Source: Bacteroidota bacterium
GTDB lineage: Bacteria > Bacteroidota > Bacteroidia > Chitinophagales > Chitinophagaceae
Reading direction: 5' to 3'
Length of the DNA: 64,000 nucleotides
NCBI GenBank assembly: GCA_018268055.1
Contig: JAFDXF010000064.1
Span: 1 to 64,000 of the forward strand
The position numbers were made by a program, and so were the translations under genes. Of the stretch, positions 34,438 to 44,437 are shown one piece after another. Position 1 is the first letter of the stretch; every line of letters begins with the position of its first letter. The notes below the pieces were generated by a model. It worked only from the letters and a program-made list of their open reading frames with translations. It made no database searches and was not told where the DNA came from.

Positions 34438-35547
34438 ATGAGAAAAACATACACAATACTTCTTAAAAGCACTTTTTGCTTTTTACTTATTATTGCAATC
34501 CAAAATAGAATTACAGCTCAATGCGTTTCAAGCAGTTGGCAAAATGGTACAGTGTTCAGCAATAACACTGGTATCGGTGATTTTAGTTTCGGCACACCGA
34601 GTGATGCAAAATTGCCAGATACCAAACGAGCAACAGCTGCTTCTATTTCATCATTAAGTTCAGGTTATACAAATAATCTGATTGTGAAAGGGTTTAACTT
34701 CTCTATTCCATCTTATGCAAGTATTTGTGGCGTAACAGTTGAGGTACAACGAAAGGCAGGTGGTCTTATTTTTTTTACAAGTGTTATAGACAATCAAGTG
34801 AAGCTCATTAAAAACGGAAGTATCATAGGTTCCAATAAAAGTAAAAGTGATTATTGGAGTGATGCTGACAAAACAGTAAGTTATGGAGGTGCAACTGATT
34901 TATGGGGCATTTCTTTAACTTCTGCCGATGTAAATAATGCAGAATTTGGTATTGCAATATCTGCAGAAATTTCAGGTTTCTTTACATTAACTGCTTCTGC
35001 AGAAATCAATTATGTAAGAATGAAGGTTGATTATAATCCAATTCTTCCGGTGACATTAAATTATTTCACAGCGGAAAAGAAGAGTAATGGTGTTTCACTT
35101 AATTGGCAAACCACTGAAACGGAAGATGGATCTTCTATAACCTTGCAAAGAAATATAGGTAATGGAGAATGGAAAGTACTACAATCTTATGCTTTGTCAT
35201 TCAATTACCCGAATCAGAAATTTACTTATAGTGATAATGAATATTTGAATAATGATGTAGTACAATATCGTTTGAAAATTGTATTAACAACAGGCGTTAC
35301 TACTTATTCGGATATAAGAAAAATAAACTTCAATACTGCCAAAGAGCTAAAAGTTTATCCTAATCCTGCAACCGATAAAATTATCGTCAATGCAACCGGG
35401 GTTGAAGTTTATGATATGGTAGGGAGAAGAATACCGATAAATAGTCAATTGCAAGAAGGAAGCACGATTGTTGACTTAAGTAAAATAACTCCGGGTATGT
35501 ATTTGATTAAAGCGGGATCACACACTCAATCTTTTATTAAGCAATAA
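34438..35547 (+). CDS. T9SS type A sorting-domain secreted protein
   Basis: Exported protein of 369 aa. A signal peptide (to about ITAQ) is followed by a beta-rich region (30-200; ATAASISSLSSGYTNNLIVKG) that I cannot assign to a family, then an Ig-like region beginning ILPVTLNYFTAEKKSNGVSL with the common T9SS-cargo pattern, and a C-terminal sorting domain (about 308-369; LKVYPNPATDKI, YDMVGRRI, GMYLIKAG). Such cargo crosses the outer membrane by the type IX system and is usually anchored at the surface. It has its own promoter with an overlapping dyad and a terminator, so it is an independently regulated single gene. Confidence 0.88.
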   Translation: MRKTYTILLKSTFCFLLIIAIQNRITAQCVSSSWQNGTVFSNNTGIGDFSFGTPSDAKLPDTKRATAASISSLSSGYTNNLIVKGFNFSIPSYASICGVTVEVQRKAGGLIFFTSVIDNQVKLIKNGSIIGSNKSKSDYWSDADKTVSYGGATDLWGISLTSADVNNAEFGIAISAEISGFFTLTASAEINYVRMKVDYNPILPVTLNYFTAEKKSNGVSLNWQTTETEDGSSITLQRNIGNGEWKVLQSYALSFNYPNQKFTYSDNEYLNNDVVQYRLKIVLTTGVTTYSDIRKINFNTAKELKVYPNPATDKIIVNATGVEVYDMVGRRIPINSQLQEGSTIVDLSKITPGMYLIKAGSHTQSFIKQ

Positions 35548-35566
35548 TCTTTTCCGAATAAATTCA

Positions 35567-35617
35567 GAAAGCGTACGAAGTAGTTAAATTTTACTTTATA
35601 CGCTTTTCGTTTTTCCT
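35567..35617 (+). terminator. Intrinsic terminator after the T9SS cargo gene
   Basis: GAAAGCGTA (35567-35575) pairs with TACGCTTTTC (35599-35608), with an inner GAAGTA/TACTTT stem, followed by GTTTTT. It lies about 20 bp past the stop at 35547. Confidence 0.6.
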
Positions 35618-35685
35618 CAACAGTCACTTAACTGTCATAAATCTTACATTTATTTTTATTCTTTCAAGAAATATTGAAAATATAA

Positions 35686-35693
35686 TAACTTTG
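35686..35693 (+). promoter_or_regulatory. -7 box TAACTTTG of the NDH-2 gene
   Basis: Exact TAnnTTTG match 19 nt before the ATG at 35713. Confidence 0.55.
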
Positions 35694-35712
35694 CGGGACT
35701 AAAGTTCCTAAA

Positions 35713-36984
35713 ATGAAAGTGGTTATAGTAGGTGCGGGCTTTGGTGGTCTTCGCTTAGCTCGTAAATTAAATAATAAACCAGGTATAGAAGTTGTTTTAA
35801 TAGATCGGTTTAACTTCCATCAGTTTCAGCCATTATTTTATCAAGTAGCAACCGCTGGTTTGGATGCCAGTAATATCTCTTTTCCATTGAGAAAAGTATT
35901 TCAGCATAGCAAGAATGTAAGAATACGGCTGGCTGAATTAAAAGAAGTAAAACCCGAATTGAATACCATAATAACCAATGAAGAAGAAATCAGTTATGAT
36001 GCCTTGGTCATTGCTACGGGTGCGGATACCAACTTCTTTGGAAATAAAAAAATTGAAGCAGCTGCCTATCCGATGAAAACAACAATTGAGGCATTACAAT
36101 TACGATATCGGATTCTCAAAAATTATGAAAAAGCAATTACAGTTACAGATGAAGAAGAGTTGCAAAGATTAATGAATATTGTAGTGGTGGGAGCAGGCCC
36201 GACAGGAGTGGAGGTAAGCGGTGCATTGGCAGAAATGAAAAAATTTGTCTTACCCAGAGATTATCCTGATCTGAGTTTTTCAAAGATGAATATTTTTCTA
36301 TTGGAAGGAAGTGACAGGACTTTGGCTACTATGAGTAAAAAATCATCTGAACAATCAAAAAAGTATCTTGAAAAATTGGGTGTTAAAGTGCTGACGAATG
36401 CCTTGGTTCAAGACTATGATGGAACAAACGTTGAATTAAAAGATGGAACAAACATTCCATCTGCAACGGTAATATGGGCTGCCGGAATAAAAGGAAATAT
36501 TCCAATAGGTATTGATCAGAATTTGATAACGAGAGGTAATAGAATTATCGTTGATAGATACTGCAAAATCCAAAAGGCCGAAAATATTTATGCCATTGGT
36601 GATATAGCATGGATGGTAACACCCCAATATTCTAAAGGCCATCCACAGGTTGCGTCTGTTGCCATTCAAATGGCAGATGTTCTTGCCTATAATTTTAAAT
36701 TGCAAGCAAAGCAAACTTCCAATAAAAAGTATAAAGTATTTGAATACCGAGATAAAGGCTCAATGGCAACTGTAGGCAAAAACCTCGCTGTGGTGGACAT
36801 GGCAAAGCCAAAAATGCATTTTGGTGGTTTTTTCGCATGGATGGTTTGGATGAGTTTACATCTGATGCTGATATTGGGCGTAAAGAATCGTTTTTTTATT
36901 TTTATTAACTGGTTACAAAGCTATTTTACCAGAGATCAGAATCTTAGGTTGATATTCCGAAATTTAGGTAAAACAGATGTTTAG
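35713..36984 (+). CDS. ndh: Type II NADH dehydrogenase (NDH-2 family)
   Basis: FAD-dependent NADH:quinone oxidoreductase of 423 aa, peripheral on the inner membrane. Two dinucleotide folds: VVIVGAGFGGLRLARKL at the N-terminus (FAD) and NIVVVGAGPTGVEVSGALAEM (NADH). TVIWAAGIKGN and NIYAIGDIAWM are the conserved late motifs; FQPLFYQVATAGL is the quinone-side signature. The C-terminus has hydrophobic helices (GGFFAWMVWMSLHLMLILGV) typical of the membrane-bound members. It feeds electrons to menaquinone without pumping protons. Its stop codon overlaps that of the convergent gene by 4 bp. Confidence 0.94.
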   Translation: MKVVIVGAGFGGLRLARKLNNKPGIEVVLIDRFNFHQFQPLFYQVATAGLDASNISFPLRKVFQHSKNVRIRLAELKEVKPELNTIITNEEEISYDALVIATGADTNFFGNKKIEAAAYPMKTTIEALQLRYRILKNYEKAITVTDEEELQRLMNIVVVGAGPTGVEVSGALAEMKKFVLPRDYPDLSFSKMNIFLLEGSDRTLATMSKKSSEQSKKYLEKLGVKVLTNALVQDYDGTNVELKDGTNIPSATVIWAAGIKGNIPIGIDQNLITRGNRIIVDRYCKIQKAENIYAIGDIAWMVTPQYSKGHPQVASVAIQMADVLAYNFKLQAKQTSNKKYKVFEYRDKGSMATVGKNLAVVDMAKPKMHFGGFFAWMVWMSLHLMLILGVKNRFFIFINWLQSYFTRDQNLRLIFRNLGKTDV

Positions 36985-37493
36985 ATTTCTTTAATGAATT
37001 TTTTAGCTCTGGATTTGAATGCTGCTGATTCCAGATGCATTCGTTCCTCAATTATGATTTTTAATTCCTGTTTAAGATCAGGATAAATTTGAGAAAGATT
37101 TTGAAGTATAGTTATGGAAAATGCTTTAATCGCAGGTTTTTCTTTGGATGATATAATGTAATCAAAGCAGGTATTTATGGTTAACGCATGATATTTTTTT
37201 GGTATATCTATGAATTGTAAAAGCCTTAGCGTATTTCTTTTTACAGCTTCCAAAATATTTGTTTTTTGAAGATTTTTAAATAATGCCGCAAAATGTTTTG
37301 TAATAAATTTTGGATGCTGGATTACACAATAACTTAACGGCCATGCTGCACGTTGTACAACCCGGATCTCTACATCATTTAAAAATATCTGAAAGAGTTC
37401 ATCAAAACGTTTTGAATCAGAACCCACATAATGCACAATCCTCAGACAATTAGTTTTAGTATGTTCTTCCAGTAACGTTTTACGCATATCCAT
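36981..37493 (-). CDS. HEAT-repeat-like cytoplasmic protein
   Basis: All-helical protein of 170 aa without signal peptide. It shows repeated helix pairs with AAWPLSYCVIQHPKF and ALTINTCFDYIISSKEKPAIKAFSI patterns resembling HEAT repeats (helices from about 45 to 165). No catalytic motif is visible. Similar short proteins in Bacteroidota are annotated only as HEAT-like or hypothetical. It converges on and overlaps the NDH-2 gene by 4 bp; I infer no functional link from that. Confidence 0.7.
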   Translation of the reverse strand: MDMRKTLLEEHTKTNCLRIVHYVGSDSKRFDELFQIFLNDVEIRVVQRAAWPLSYCVIQHPKFITKHFAALFKNLQKTNILEAVKRNTLRLLQFIDIPKKYHALTINTCFDYIISSKEKPAIKAFSITILQNLSQIYPDLKQELKIIIEERMHLESAAFKSRAKKFIKEI

Positions 37494-37569
37494 TGTTGGC
37501 TAAGATAATGTCAATTTTCATTATAATGTTATTCTTATAATTTATATTATGTTAAATAGATATAAGAAG

Positions 37570-37595
37570 AATAAAGCCACCGAAGTGGCTTTATT
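37570..37595 (-). terminator. Intrinsic terminator of the TPR gene
   Basis: Perfect 11-bp arms AATAAAGCCAC and GTGGCTTTATT with CGAA loop, 10 bp past the stop at 37606. The minus-strand downstream side is T-rich. Confidence 0.85.
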
Positions 37596-37605
37596 GTATC
37601 AGATA

Positions 37606-38946
37606 TTATTTGATTGAATCCCATAGATCGTTCCACTTCTTCTCTTCTGCTGCATATTTAGCAGCGTCCGCCGTATTCTTTTTCTGATTTGCCATAGCTT
37701 TTTTGAATGCTGCAATATCAGCCAGATAACTTGCTGCTTTTTTGTATTGTTGTTTTTCTTTTTGATTAATATTTGTTTTAGCCGCTAAGATTGCTGCCGC
37801 TTTTTCATAAGGTTCACGTGCTTGTTCTAAAATGTCGCCATATTGTTTATCTAAAGCATCGCGTTTTGCAATATCTTCTTTAGAAATTGGCTGACCGGGC
37901 TTAGTCCTTGCTTTTATATCAGCCTGTAGTTTTTCTCTTTCTTTTCCAAAACCGGCTGCTTTATTGATAAAATGATCGCCCAAGTATAAATAAGGATTTT
38001 CAAATCCCGGTTTTGCAGCTGCTGCTTTTTGAAAAGCCGAAACCATTTTCTTTTCCAATTCATCTGTATTTGCAGGCAGTTTTCCTTTTTCTTCATCTAC
38101 ATTTAATGTATCGTAAATAATTTCTCCTAATACTTGATTCGCTTTAAAATCATTTGGTGAAGAGGCCAATACTTCTTCTACAGATTTTAGTTTATCGTTA
38201 AAGTTAGTTTCCAAGCCTACTGCAAAATCAACTTTATCATAAGTAAAGAATTCACTTTTGGGGAAAAGTTCAGCGCCTAATGCTTTGTATTTTTCAAAAT
38301 TGGCAAAATCTCTTTTACCAAAATAATAGTTTACTAAATAGCGATAAATGCTTTCATAATCGTGTCCTGCTATTTTATGGTCAGCTAAACGTTTGTAGTA
38401 AGTTGCAGCATCATCTGTGTGTTTTGCATTTTCAGAAGTAATGCCGGCTAATATTAATACGTTTGTATCTAAAGGAGCTTGTAGAAGATTCTTTGAAATA
38501 AGAATATCTGAGTATTCAACGGCTTTTTTCAATTTAGAAGCACCATCACTCCATTTCTTTCCTGCGTAATCTTCATATCCCAGAGAATAATAGCCGGAAT
38601 AAATATTGATTGGACCATTTTGATAAACCTGATCGGCGACTAATGCCTGTGACGGGTCCATTTCTTTATATTTTTTGAAAGCTGCATCAGCTTCATCTAA
38701 AAGTTGTACAGCTTCTGCTGTTCCTTTTTTGGAAGGGTCCATTGCCAAGCTGCCATATACAAAAGCTTTTAATATAAAGGCTTCAGGTTTTGAAGCGAAT
38801 TTTGTATTACTCATTGCTTTATCCAGATCCTCTTTTGCTTTTTTGAATTGTTGCAAAAGAGCGGTATTACGAATAGACTCGATACTTTGAGCCTGAATAC
38901 CTGTAAAAACAGCCAGTACACCAATTAATAGAAGGATTTTTTTCAT
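37606..38946 (-). CDS. Exported TPR-repeat protein
   Basis: Protein of 446 aa with a signal peptide (cut near GIQAQ) and helical repeats of TPR type through most of its length, for example AFILKAFVYGSLAM, GASKLKKAVEYSDILI and ATYYKRLADH. The C-terminal third is Lys/Ala-rich and helical (KAAAILAAKTNINQKEKQQYKKAASYLA). It should act as a periplasmic scaffold; partners are unknown. It lies 32 bp downstream of gyrA on the same strand, so it may be cotranscribed with it, and is closed by a strong terminator. Confidence 0.85.
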   Translation of the reverse strand: MKKILLLIGVLAVFTGIQAQSIESIRNTALLQQFKKAKEDLDKAMSNTKFASKPEAFILKAFVYGSLAMDPSKKGTAEAVQLLDEADAAFKKYKEMDPSQALVADQVYQNGPINIYSGYYSLGYEDYAGKKWSDGASKLKKAVEYSDILISKNLLQAPLDTNVLILAGITSENAKHTDDAATYYKRLADHKIAGHDYESIYRYLVNYYFGKRDFANFEKYKALGAELFPKSEFFTYDKVDFAVGLETNFNDKLKSVEEVLASSPNDFKANQVLGEIIYDTLNVDEEKGKLPANTDELEKKMVSAFQKAAAAKPGFENPYLYLGDHFINKAAGFGKEREKLQADIKARTKPGQPISKEDIAKRDALDKQYGDILEQAREPYEKAAAILAAKTNINQKEKQQYKKAASYLADIAAFKKAMANQKKNTADAAKYAAEEKKWNDLWDSIK

Positions 38947-38978
38947 TTCTCTGTTTTTAAATTTAATTTTTAAGTTTT

Positions 38979-41561
38979 TTATTCCCCGTTATTTGTCTCA
39001 GATGAATTTTTTTCTTCATCGGTTGCTTTATCTGAATTTGTATCAGGTACATCAGCAACATCTTGAATTGAGTCATCTTCATTGTGTTCATCAAGGCTTG
39101 TGATAGCGGCAATCTCATCACCTTCATCCAAGCGTATCAGTTTTACACCTTGCGTAGCTCTTCCTTGCTCACTGATTCCATTTACCGGCATACGAATAGT
39201 AACTCCGCTTTTGCAAGTAATCATTAAGTCTTCAGTATTAGCTACTGCTAATATACCAACTAAGCTACCTGTTTTCTCAGTTACATTGATAGTCTTTACA
39301 CCTTTTCCGCCTCTGTTTGTAAAACGATATTCGTCTATGGGTGTTCGTTTTCCATAACCTTGTTCGCTTACTACTAATATAGTGATGGCTGCTTTTTGTT
39401 CTTCGCTTACACAAACCATACCTACTACATCACTACCATCATCAGTGTCTATACCGCCAACACCAATAGCACCTCTTCCGGTTGCTCTTACTTTGTCTTC
39501 GGAAAACCTGATAGCACGGCCACTACCTACTGCCATCATAATTTCTGATTTTCCATCGGTCAATTTTGCATCTAGTAGCTCATCGCCTTCTACTATTGTT
39601 ATTGCATTGACTCCGGTTTGTCTCGGGCGACTAAAGTCTTCCAAAGCAGTTTTTTTGATGACACCTTTTTTAGTGCATAAAACGATATTATGTTCTTTTA
39701 CAAAATCTTCGTCTTTTAAATCTTGTACATCTATAATTGCTTTTACTTTATCATCAGGTGGCAATTGGATCAAATTTTGAATAGCTCTGCCCTTCCCTGT
39801 TTTCTCTCCTTCCGGTATTTCCCAAATATTCAACCAGTAGCATCTTCCTTTTTCAGTAAAGAAAAGCATCGTATGGTGTGTGCTAGCGACAAATAGATGA
39901 TCGATGTAATCTTCCTCTCTTGTTTTGCCACCCATTACACCACGGCCACCTCTGCGCTGTGCTCTATACTCATCAGCAGGTGTGCGTTTGATATATCCAA
40001 GATGTGAAATGGTAATTACTACATCTTCTTCTTTTATCAGGTCTTTGATCTTTACTTCATCATCTAAATAAGTGATTTCAGTTTTACGTGCATCGCCAAA
40101 GCGTTCTTTAATTTCTAATAGCTCTGTTTTGATAAGCTCAAAGCGCATTCCTTCATTGCTCAACAATTCATTCAGGTGTGCAATTAGTTTTTGGAGTTCA
40201 TCATATTCTTCTTTGATCTTATCTCGCTCCATTCCGGTAAGACGTTGCAATCTTAATTCCAGAATTGCTTTTGCTTGAATTTCGTCAAGCCCCCACCCTG
40301 CATTGATTAAATTTTCTTTTGCAATCTCCGGTGTTGCAGAACTGCGTATCAACGCAATTACTTCATCCAGATGATCTAAGGCGATTAAATAACCTTTTAG
40401 TATATGTGCTCTTTTTTCTGCTTCTTTCAGTTCGAATTTTGTACGGCGCACTACCACTTCGTGTCTGAACTCAACAAATTCACTAATCAGGTCTTTGAGG
40501 TTGAGTGTTTTAGGGCGACCTTTTACAATTGCTACATTGTTGATGCCATAAGAAGTTTGCAAATCGGTCATTTTGTATAACTGATTTACAATGACACTTG
40601 ATATTGCATCTCTTTTCAAATCTATAACTACACGAGTTCCTTCTTTGTTATTAGATTCGTTATTAACATGCGAAATGCCGTCAATTATTTTTTCGTTGAC
40701 TAATTCTCCAATGCGGTTAGTAAGTGCATCACGATTTACTTGGTATGGAACTTCTGTGATAATGATTTGCTCCCTTCCACTTGCCTTGGTTTCAATATTT
40801 ACTTTTCCTCTTACTACTACCCTACCACGACCATAGTGCATACCGGCTTTTACACCTTCCATTCCGTAAATAACACCACCGGTTGGAAAATCAGGTGCTT
40901 TTACATATTGCATTAAATCATCGATACTTATTTCACGATTATCAATATATGCAACACAGCCGTCTATTACTTCGGTTAAATTATGCGGCATCATGTTAGT
41001 CGCCATTCCTACAGCGATACCACTTGATCCGTTGATCAATAATTGAGGAACACGTGTAGGAAGAACTGTGGGCTCTGATTCTGAATCATCAAAGTTGAGT
41101 TGAAAATCAACCGTATCCTTTTCAATATCATCCAGCATGTGACCGGCCAATCGTTGCAGTCTTGCTTCTGTATAACGCATGGCTGCCGGGCCATCACCAT
41201 CTTGATTACCAAAGTTACCTTGACCATCTATCATTGTATAACGCATACTCCAATCTTGCGCCATACGCACCATTGCATCATATACGGATGAGTCGCCGTG
41301 CGGGTGATATTTACCCAACACCTCTCCCACTATACGAGCTGATTTTTTATAGGGTCTGTTGTAATGAATACCCAACTCATTCATTGCAAATAATACACGA
41401 CGATGTACCGGCTTTAAGCCATCTCTTACATCCGGTAAGGCACGACCAACAATCACAGACATTGAGTAATCAATGTATGCAGTTTTCATTTGTTCTTCGA
41501 TATTGATCGGTATTATCCTATCTTGATCTTGCGTTCCTTGCGGGTCTAAATTTTCTTCCAT
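38979..41561 (-). CDS. gyrA: DNA gyrase subunit A
   Basis: Breakage-reunion subunit of gyrase, 860 aa. The catalytic Tyr130 is in [11 protein letters not shown]. The quinolone-resistance region reads [11 protein letters not shown]: Ser91 and Asp95, the counterparts of E. coli Ser83 and Asp87, are the sensitive-type residues. The C-terminal beta-pinwheel begins with the GyrA box RAQRRGGRG, which separates gyrase from topoisomerase IV. An acidic tail closes the protein ([14 protein letters not shown]). gyrB is not in the window. The TPR gene follows. A -7 box TAGATTTG (41647-41640) lies 78 nt upstream. Confidence 0.97.
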   Translation of the reverse strand: MEENLDPQGTQDQDRIIPINIEEQMKTAYIDYSMSVIVGRALPDVRDGLKPVHRRVLFAMNELGIHYNRPYKKSARIVGEVLGKYHPHGDSSVYDAMVRMAQDWSMRYTMIDGQGNFGNQDGDGPAAMRYTEARLQRLAGHMLDDIEKDTVDFQLNFDDSESEPTVLPTRVPQLLINGSSGIAVGMATNMMPHNLTEVIDGCVAYIDNREISIDDLMQYVKAPDFPTGGVIYGMEGVKAGMHYGRGRVVVRGKVNIETKASGREQIIITEVPYQVNRDALTNRIGELVNEKIIDGISHVNNESNNKEGTRVVIDLKRDAISSVIVNQLYKMTDLQTSYGINNVAIVKGRPKTLNLKDLISEFVEFRHEVVVRRTKFELKEAEKRAHILKGYLIALDHLDEVIALIRSSATPEIAKENLINAGWGLDEIQAKAILELRLQRLTGMERDKIKEEYDELQKLIAHLNELLSNEGMRFELIKTELLEIKERFGDARKTEITYLDDEVKIKDLIKEEDVVITISHLGYIKRTPADEYRAQRRGGRGVMGGKTREEDYIDHLFVASTHHTMLFFTEKGRCYWLNIWEIPEGEKTGKGRAIQNLIQLPPDDKVKAIIDVQDLKDEDFVKEHNIVLCTKKGVIKKTALEDFSRPRQTGVNAITIVEGDELLDAKLTDGKSEIMMAVGSGRAIRFSEDKVRATGRGAIGVGGIDTDDGSDVVGMVCVSEEQKAAITILVVSEQGYGKRTPIDEYRFTNRGGKGVKTINVTEKTGSLVGILAVANTEDLMITCKSGVTIRMPVNGISEQGRATQGVKLIRLDEGDEIAAITSLDEHNEDDSIQDVADVPDTNSDKATDEEKNSSETNNGE

Positions 41562-41639
41562 TAAATTGTTTTCTCGACTTTATTAAATCAATTTGAATCG
41601 TGCCATTTCTATATGAAAAGACATATTTTTAAAGGCTTG

Positions 41640-41647
41640 CAAATCTA
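41640..41647 (-). promoter_or_regulatory. -7 box TAGATTTG of gyrA
   Basis: Exact TAnnTTTG match on the minus strand, 78 nt before the gyrA ATG. Confidence 0.45.
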
Positions 41648-41802
41648 ACTTTTTATAGCGGCAAAACCTGAAAAATAAGACTGTTTTTTAGCCTATTTTT
41701 CCACTAATGTGTATTAAAAAATTATGCCTTTTTACTTGCAACCGTTTATGTCAATATTTATCCTTTTATATCGGATTTTCATCTTAATTTCCCACTCTAA
41801 TT

Positions 41803-43314
41803 ATGAAGACAATATTACTCTTTGGCGCAGGCAAGTCAGCTACAGTTTTAATTGATTATATTTTGAAAAACGCTGTATCCGAAAATTGGCATTTGATTGT
41901 GGTTGATGCCAATCTTGAACTAGCCCGGACTAAAATTGGCAATACAGCCAATGCAACTGCCCTATCTTTTGATATAAATATTGTTGAAGAAAGAATAGCG
42001 CTTATTCAAAAAGCAGATATCGTTATTTCAATGATGCCACCTGCATTGCATATTCTTATTGCTCGAGATTGTATCTCACTAAAGAAGCATTTATTGACAG
42101 CTTCCTATTTAGACAAGGAGATTAAAGCATTGCAAAGCGATATTGAAAACAGCCAAGTTTTATTCCTATATGAAATGGGGCTTGACCCGGGTATTGACCA
42201 CATGAGTGCGATGAAAATATTTGATGAAATTAAAGAGCAAGGAGGTTCTATTGAAAGTTTTAAATCTCATTGTGGAGGTTTGGTAGCGCCGGAGAGCGAT
42301 GATAATCCATGGCATTATAAAATCAGTTGGAATCCAAGAAATATAATCCTTGCAGGAAAAGCAGGTGCTCATTATTTAGAAAATGGAAAAGAAAAGAATG
42401 AGCAGTATGAGGAACTTTTTAAACCGGGAAGAATAATAAATGTGCCCGAAGTTGGTACATTGAGCTGGTATCCAAATAGAGACTCATTAGGTTATTTAGA
42501 ATTATATGATTTAAAAGGCGTTTCCACTTTTGTCCGTACTACTTTACGTCATCCTGATTTTATGTATGGTTGGAAAAATGTAGTTGAGTTAAAATTGACA
42601 GACGAAACGAAACAATATGAAACAGATGGAAAAACCTTGTTCGATCTTTTTGAAGAACATTTTAAAAAACACGGGTTTGGTGATTGGCTCAAGGATAAAC
42701 TTAAAGAGCAGTTGCATAATGAAAAAAAGATTGTAAAAATTCTAAAGGAATTAGATGAGGAGGAATTACAAGCTGCAGAAGAAGATGAATCAAATAGAAA
42801 AAGTTTTATGCTTGCAGATACTGAAGGCAATCTAAAAGAATTTGAATTATTTGATGTCAAAACAAAGATGGTAGAACAATTAGCTTTAAAAATACGTCAT
42901 TCAAATTTGCTATTGAAGCAACTTGTCCTTTTGGGAATAATTGATCAGCATACAATAGTTAACAAAGGGTTATGCAGTTTTGCTGATATTATACAATTTG
43001 CTGCAGAGGAAAATTTAATATTACAACCTGATGATAAAGACATGATTGTAATGCTGCATGAATTAGATGCAAACATTCAAGGGAAAAAATCTAGCATTAA
43101 AAGTTCTTTAGTAGTGAAAGGTGAAAACAGTCTGCATACCGCAATGGCTAAAACAGTTGGTCTGCCATTGGCAATTGCTGCAAAGTTTATATTGAATGGA
43201 AAAATAAAACTAACCGGCTTACACGTACCTACTCCAAAAGAAATTTATGAACCTGTTTTGGCTGAATTGGAAACATTAGGTATAAAATTTCACGAAACTA
43301 TTTCAACTGAGTAA
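41803..43314 (+). CDS. Saccharopine dehydrogenase family protein
   Basis: NAD(P)-dependent oxidoreductase of 503 aa. The N-terminus is a dinucleotide fold (ILLFGAGKSATVLIDYIL) and the conserved middle YEMGLDPGIDHMSAMKIFDEI and FKSHCGGLVAPE match the LYS9-like saccharopine reductase group; LKGVSTFVRTTLRHPDF follows. Such enzymes interconvert saccharopine with glutamate and aminoadipate semialdehyde in lysine breakdown; the substrate here is inferred from the family. A charged stretch near residues 300-345 (LKELDEEELQAAEEDESNRK) appears to enlarge the protein beyond the roughly 440-450 aa I expect. Its 3' end overlaps the convergent sirtuin gene by 17 bp. Confidence 0.87.
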   Translation: MKTILLFGAGKSATVLIDYILKNAVSENWHLIVVDANLELARTKIGNTANATALSFDINIVEERIALIQKADIVISMMPPALHILIARDCISLKKHLLTASYLDKEIKALQSDIENSQVLFLYEMGLDPGIDHMSAMKIFDEIKEQGGSIESFKSHCGGLVAPESDDNPWHYKISWNPRNIILAGKAGAHYLENGKEKNEQYEELFKPGRIINVPEVGTLSWYPNRDSLGYLELYDLKGVSTFVRTTLRHPDFMYGWKNVVELKLTDETKQYETDGKTLFDLFEEHFKKHGFGDWLKDKLKEQLHNEKKIVKILKELDEEELQAAEEDESNRKSFMLADTEGNLKEFELFDVKTKMVEQLALKIRHSNLLLKQLVLLGIIDQHTIVNKGLCSFADIIQFAAEENLILQPDDKDMIVMLHELDANIQGKKSSIKSSLVVKGENSLHTAMAKTVGLPLAIAAKFILNGKIKLTGLHVPTPKEIYEPVLAELETLGIKFHETISTE

Positions 43315-43996
43315 GCAGTTTCTTTAATTCTACAACTCCCTCAGTAGCCGGTTTTTCAATTAAAGTAAGATTTTTCATTCCGGGCATTGAAGGAAGTTTT
43401 TTGTCCACTACAAACTTTGGCACCTTCAATGCAACATAGTTGATTAATCCTGCAGCCGGATAAACTACTAATGAAGTGCCAATTACTACAAATATATCTG
43501 CATCGTATGCCATCTTAATCGCCGTTTCAATCATTGGAACATCTTCACCAAACCATACGATAAATGGACGGTATTGAAATCCATCTTCTGCTAAGTCACC
43601 TATATGAATATCTCCTCTTATTTCTTTGACAAGTGCCTTATCTTTTTCACTACACATCTTAAATATTTCGCCGTGCAGATGAATTATTTTGGACGAACCG
43701 GCTCTTTCGTGTAGATCATCAATGTTTTGAGTGATGATGGTAACATCAAAATCCTTTTCTAATTCAGCAATACCAATATGTGCTGCATTGGGTTGCGCTT
43801 CGGCAATGTTTTTTCTTCGTTCATTGTAAAATCGAAGTACCATTTCGGCATTTTTAAGCCATGCTCCGGGTGTAGCCACATCTTCTACTCTATGTCCTTC
43901 CCATAAGCCATCACTATCTCGAAATGTTTTCAAACCGCTTTCTGCACTGATGCCTGCACCTGTAAGTACTATTAATTTTTTTTTAGGCATAAACAA
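43298..43996 (-). CDS. cobB: Sirtuin-type NAD-dependent deacylase lacking the zinc cysteines
   Basis: NAD-dependent lysine deacylase of 232 aa. Conserved elements are VLTGAGISAESGLKTFRD, TQNIDDLHERAG and the catalytic His108 in IHLHGE. Tyr57 and Arg60 in RFYNERR correspond to the CobB residues that favour succinyl and other acidic acyl groups. The four zinc-ribbon cysteines of standard sirtuins are missing: the protein has a single Cys (115), and the segment MCSEKDKALVKEIRGDIHIG replaces the ribbon. It is the last gene of a minus-strand group, 9 bp after the EVE-domain gene. Deacylase activity is likely but not proven given the missing zinc site. Confidence 0.9.
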   Translation of the reverse strand: MFMPKKKLIVLTGAGISAESGLKTFRDSDGLWEGHRVEDVATPGAWLKNAEMVLRFYNERRKNIAEAQPNAAHIGIAELEKDFDVTIITQNIDDLHERAGSSKIIHLHGEIFKMCSEKDKALVKEIRGDIHIGDLAEDGFQYRPFIVWFGEDVPMIETAIKMAYDADIFVVIGTSLVVYPAAGLINYVALKVPKFVVDKKLPSMPGMKNLTLIEKPATEGVVELKKLLTQLK

Positions 43997-44005
43997 ATCT
44001 CTACA

Positions 44006-44416
44006 TCATTTTTCTCCTGCTAATTCCAATATTATTTTCCATTCTTTATCTGTAACAGGTTGACACGATAAACGACTAATGCGAACCAAAGCCATTTCTG
44101 CTAATCTTTTATCATTTTTAATCGTTATCAGCGAAACAGGGGTTTTAAATTTCTTTACCGGTTTTATGTCAACAGCCACCCAGCGATCGTCGTCAATCGT
44201 TGGATCGGGATATGCTTCTTTTGCAATTTTTGCTATACCAACAATTTCCATTCCTTCATTGCTATGATAAAAGAATACTTCATCACCCTTCTTCATTTCT
44301 TTCAAATAAATTCTTGCTGAATAATTACGTACTCCACTCCAGCAGGTTTGTTTTTCTTTTATCAGGTCATCATAACTGTAAACAAAAGGTTCAGATTTTA
44401 AAAGCCAGTATGCCAT
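44006..44416 (-). CDS. EVE-domain protein
   Basis: Protein of 136 aa, a single EVE (PUA/YTH-like) domain. MAYWLLKSEPFVYSYDDL and TCWSGVRNYSARIYL are the family signature; the end has LVRISRLSCQPVTDKEW. EVE domains bind modified bases in DNA or RNA; stand-alone versions have no settled physiological role. It lies 21 bp after the LutA-like gene and 9 bp before the sirtuin gene, so the three probably form one transcript. Confidence 0.92.
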   Translation of the reverse strand: MAYWLLKSEPFVYSYDDLIKEKQTCWSGVRNYSARIYLKEMKKGDEVFFYHSNEGMEIVGIAKIAKEAYPDPTIDDDRWVAVDIKPVKKFKTPVSLITIKNDKRLAEMALVRISRLSCQPVTDKEWKIILELAGEK

Positions 44417-44437
44417 ACTATTTTTTTTGTAATAAGA

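Noticed and set aside
38979..41561. Quinolone resistance mutations in gyrA
   Set aside because: Ser91 and Asp95 are the sensitive-type residues.
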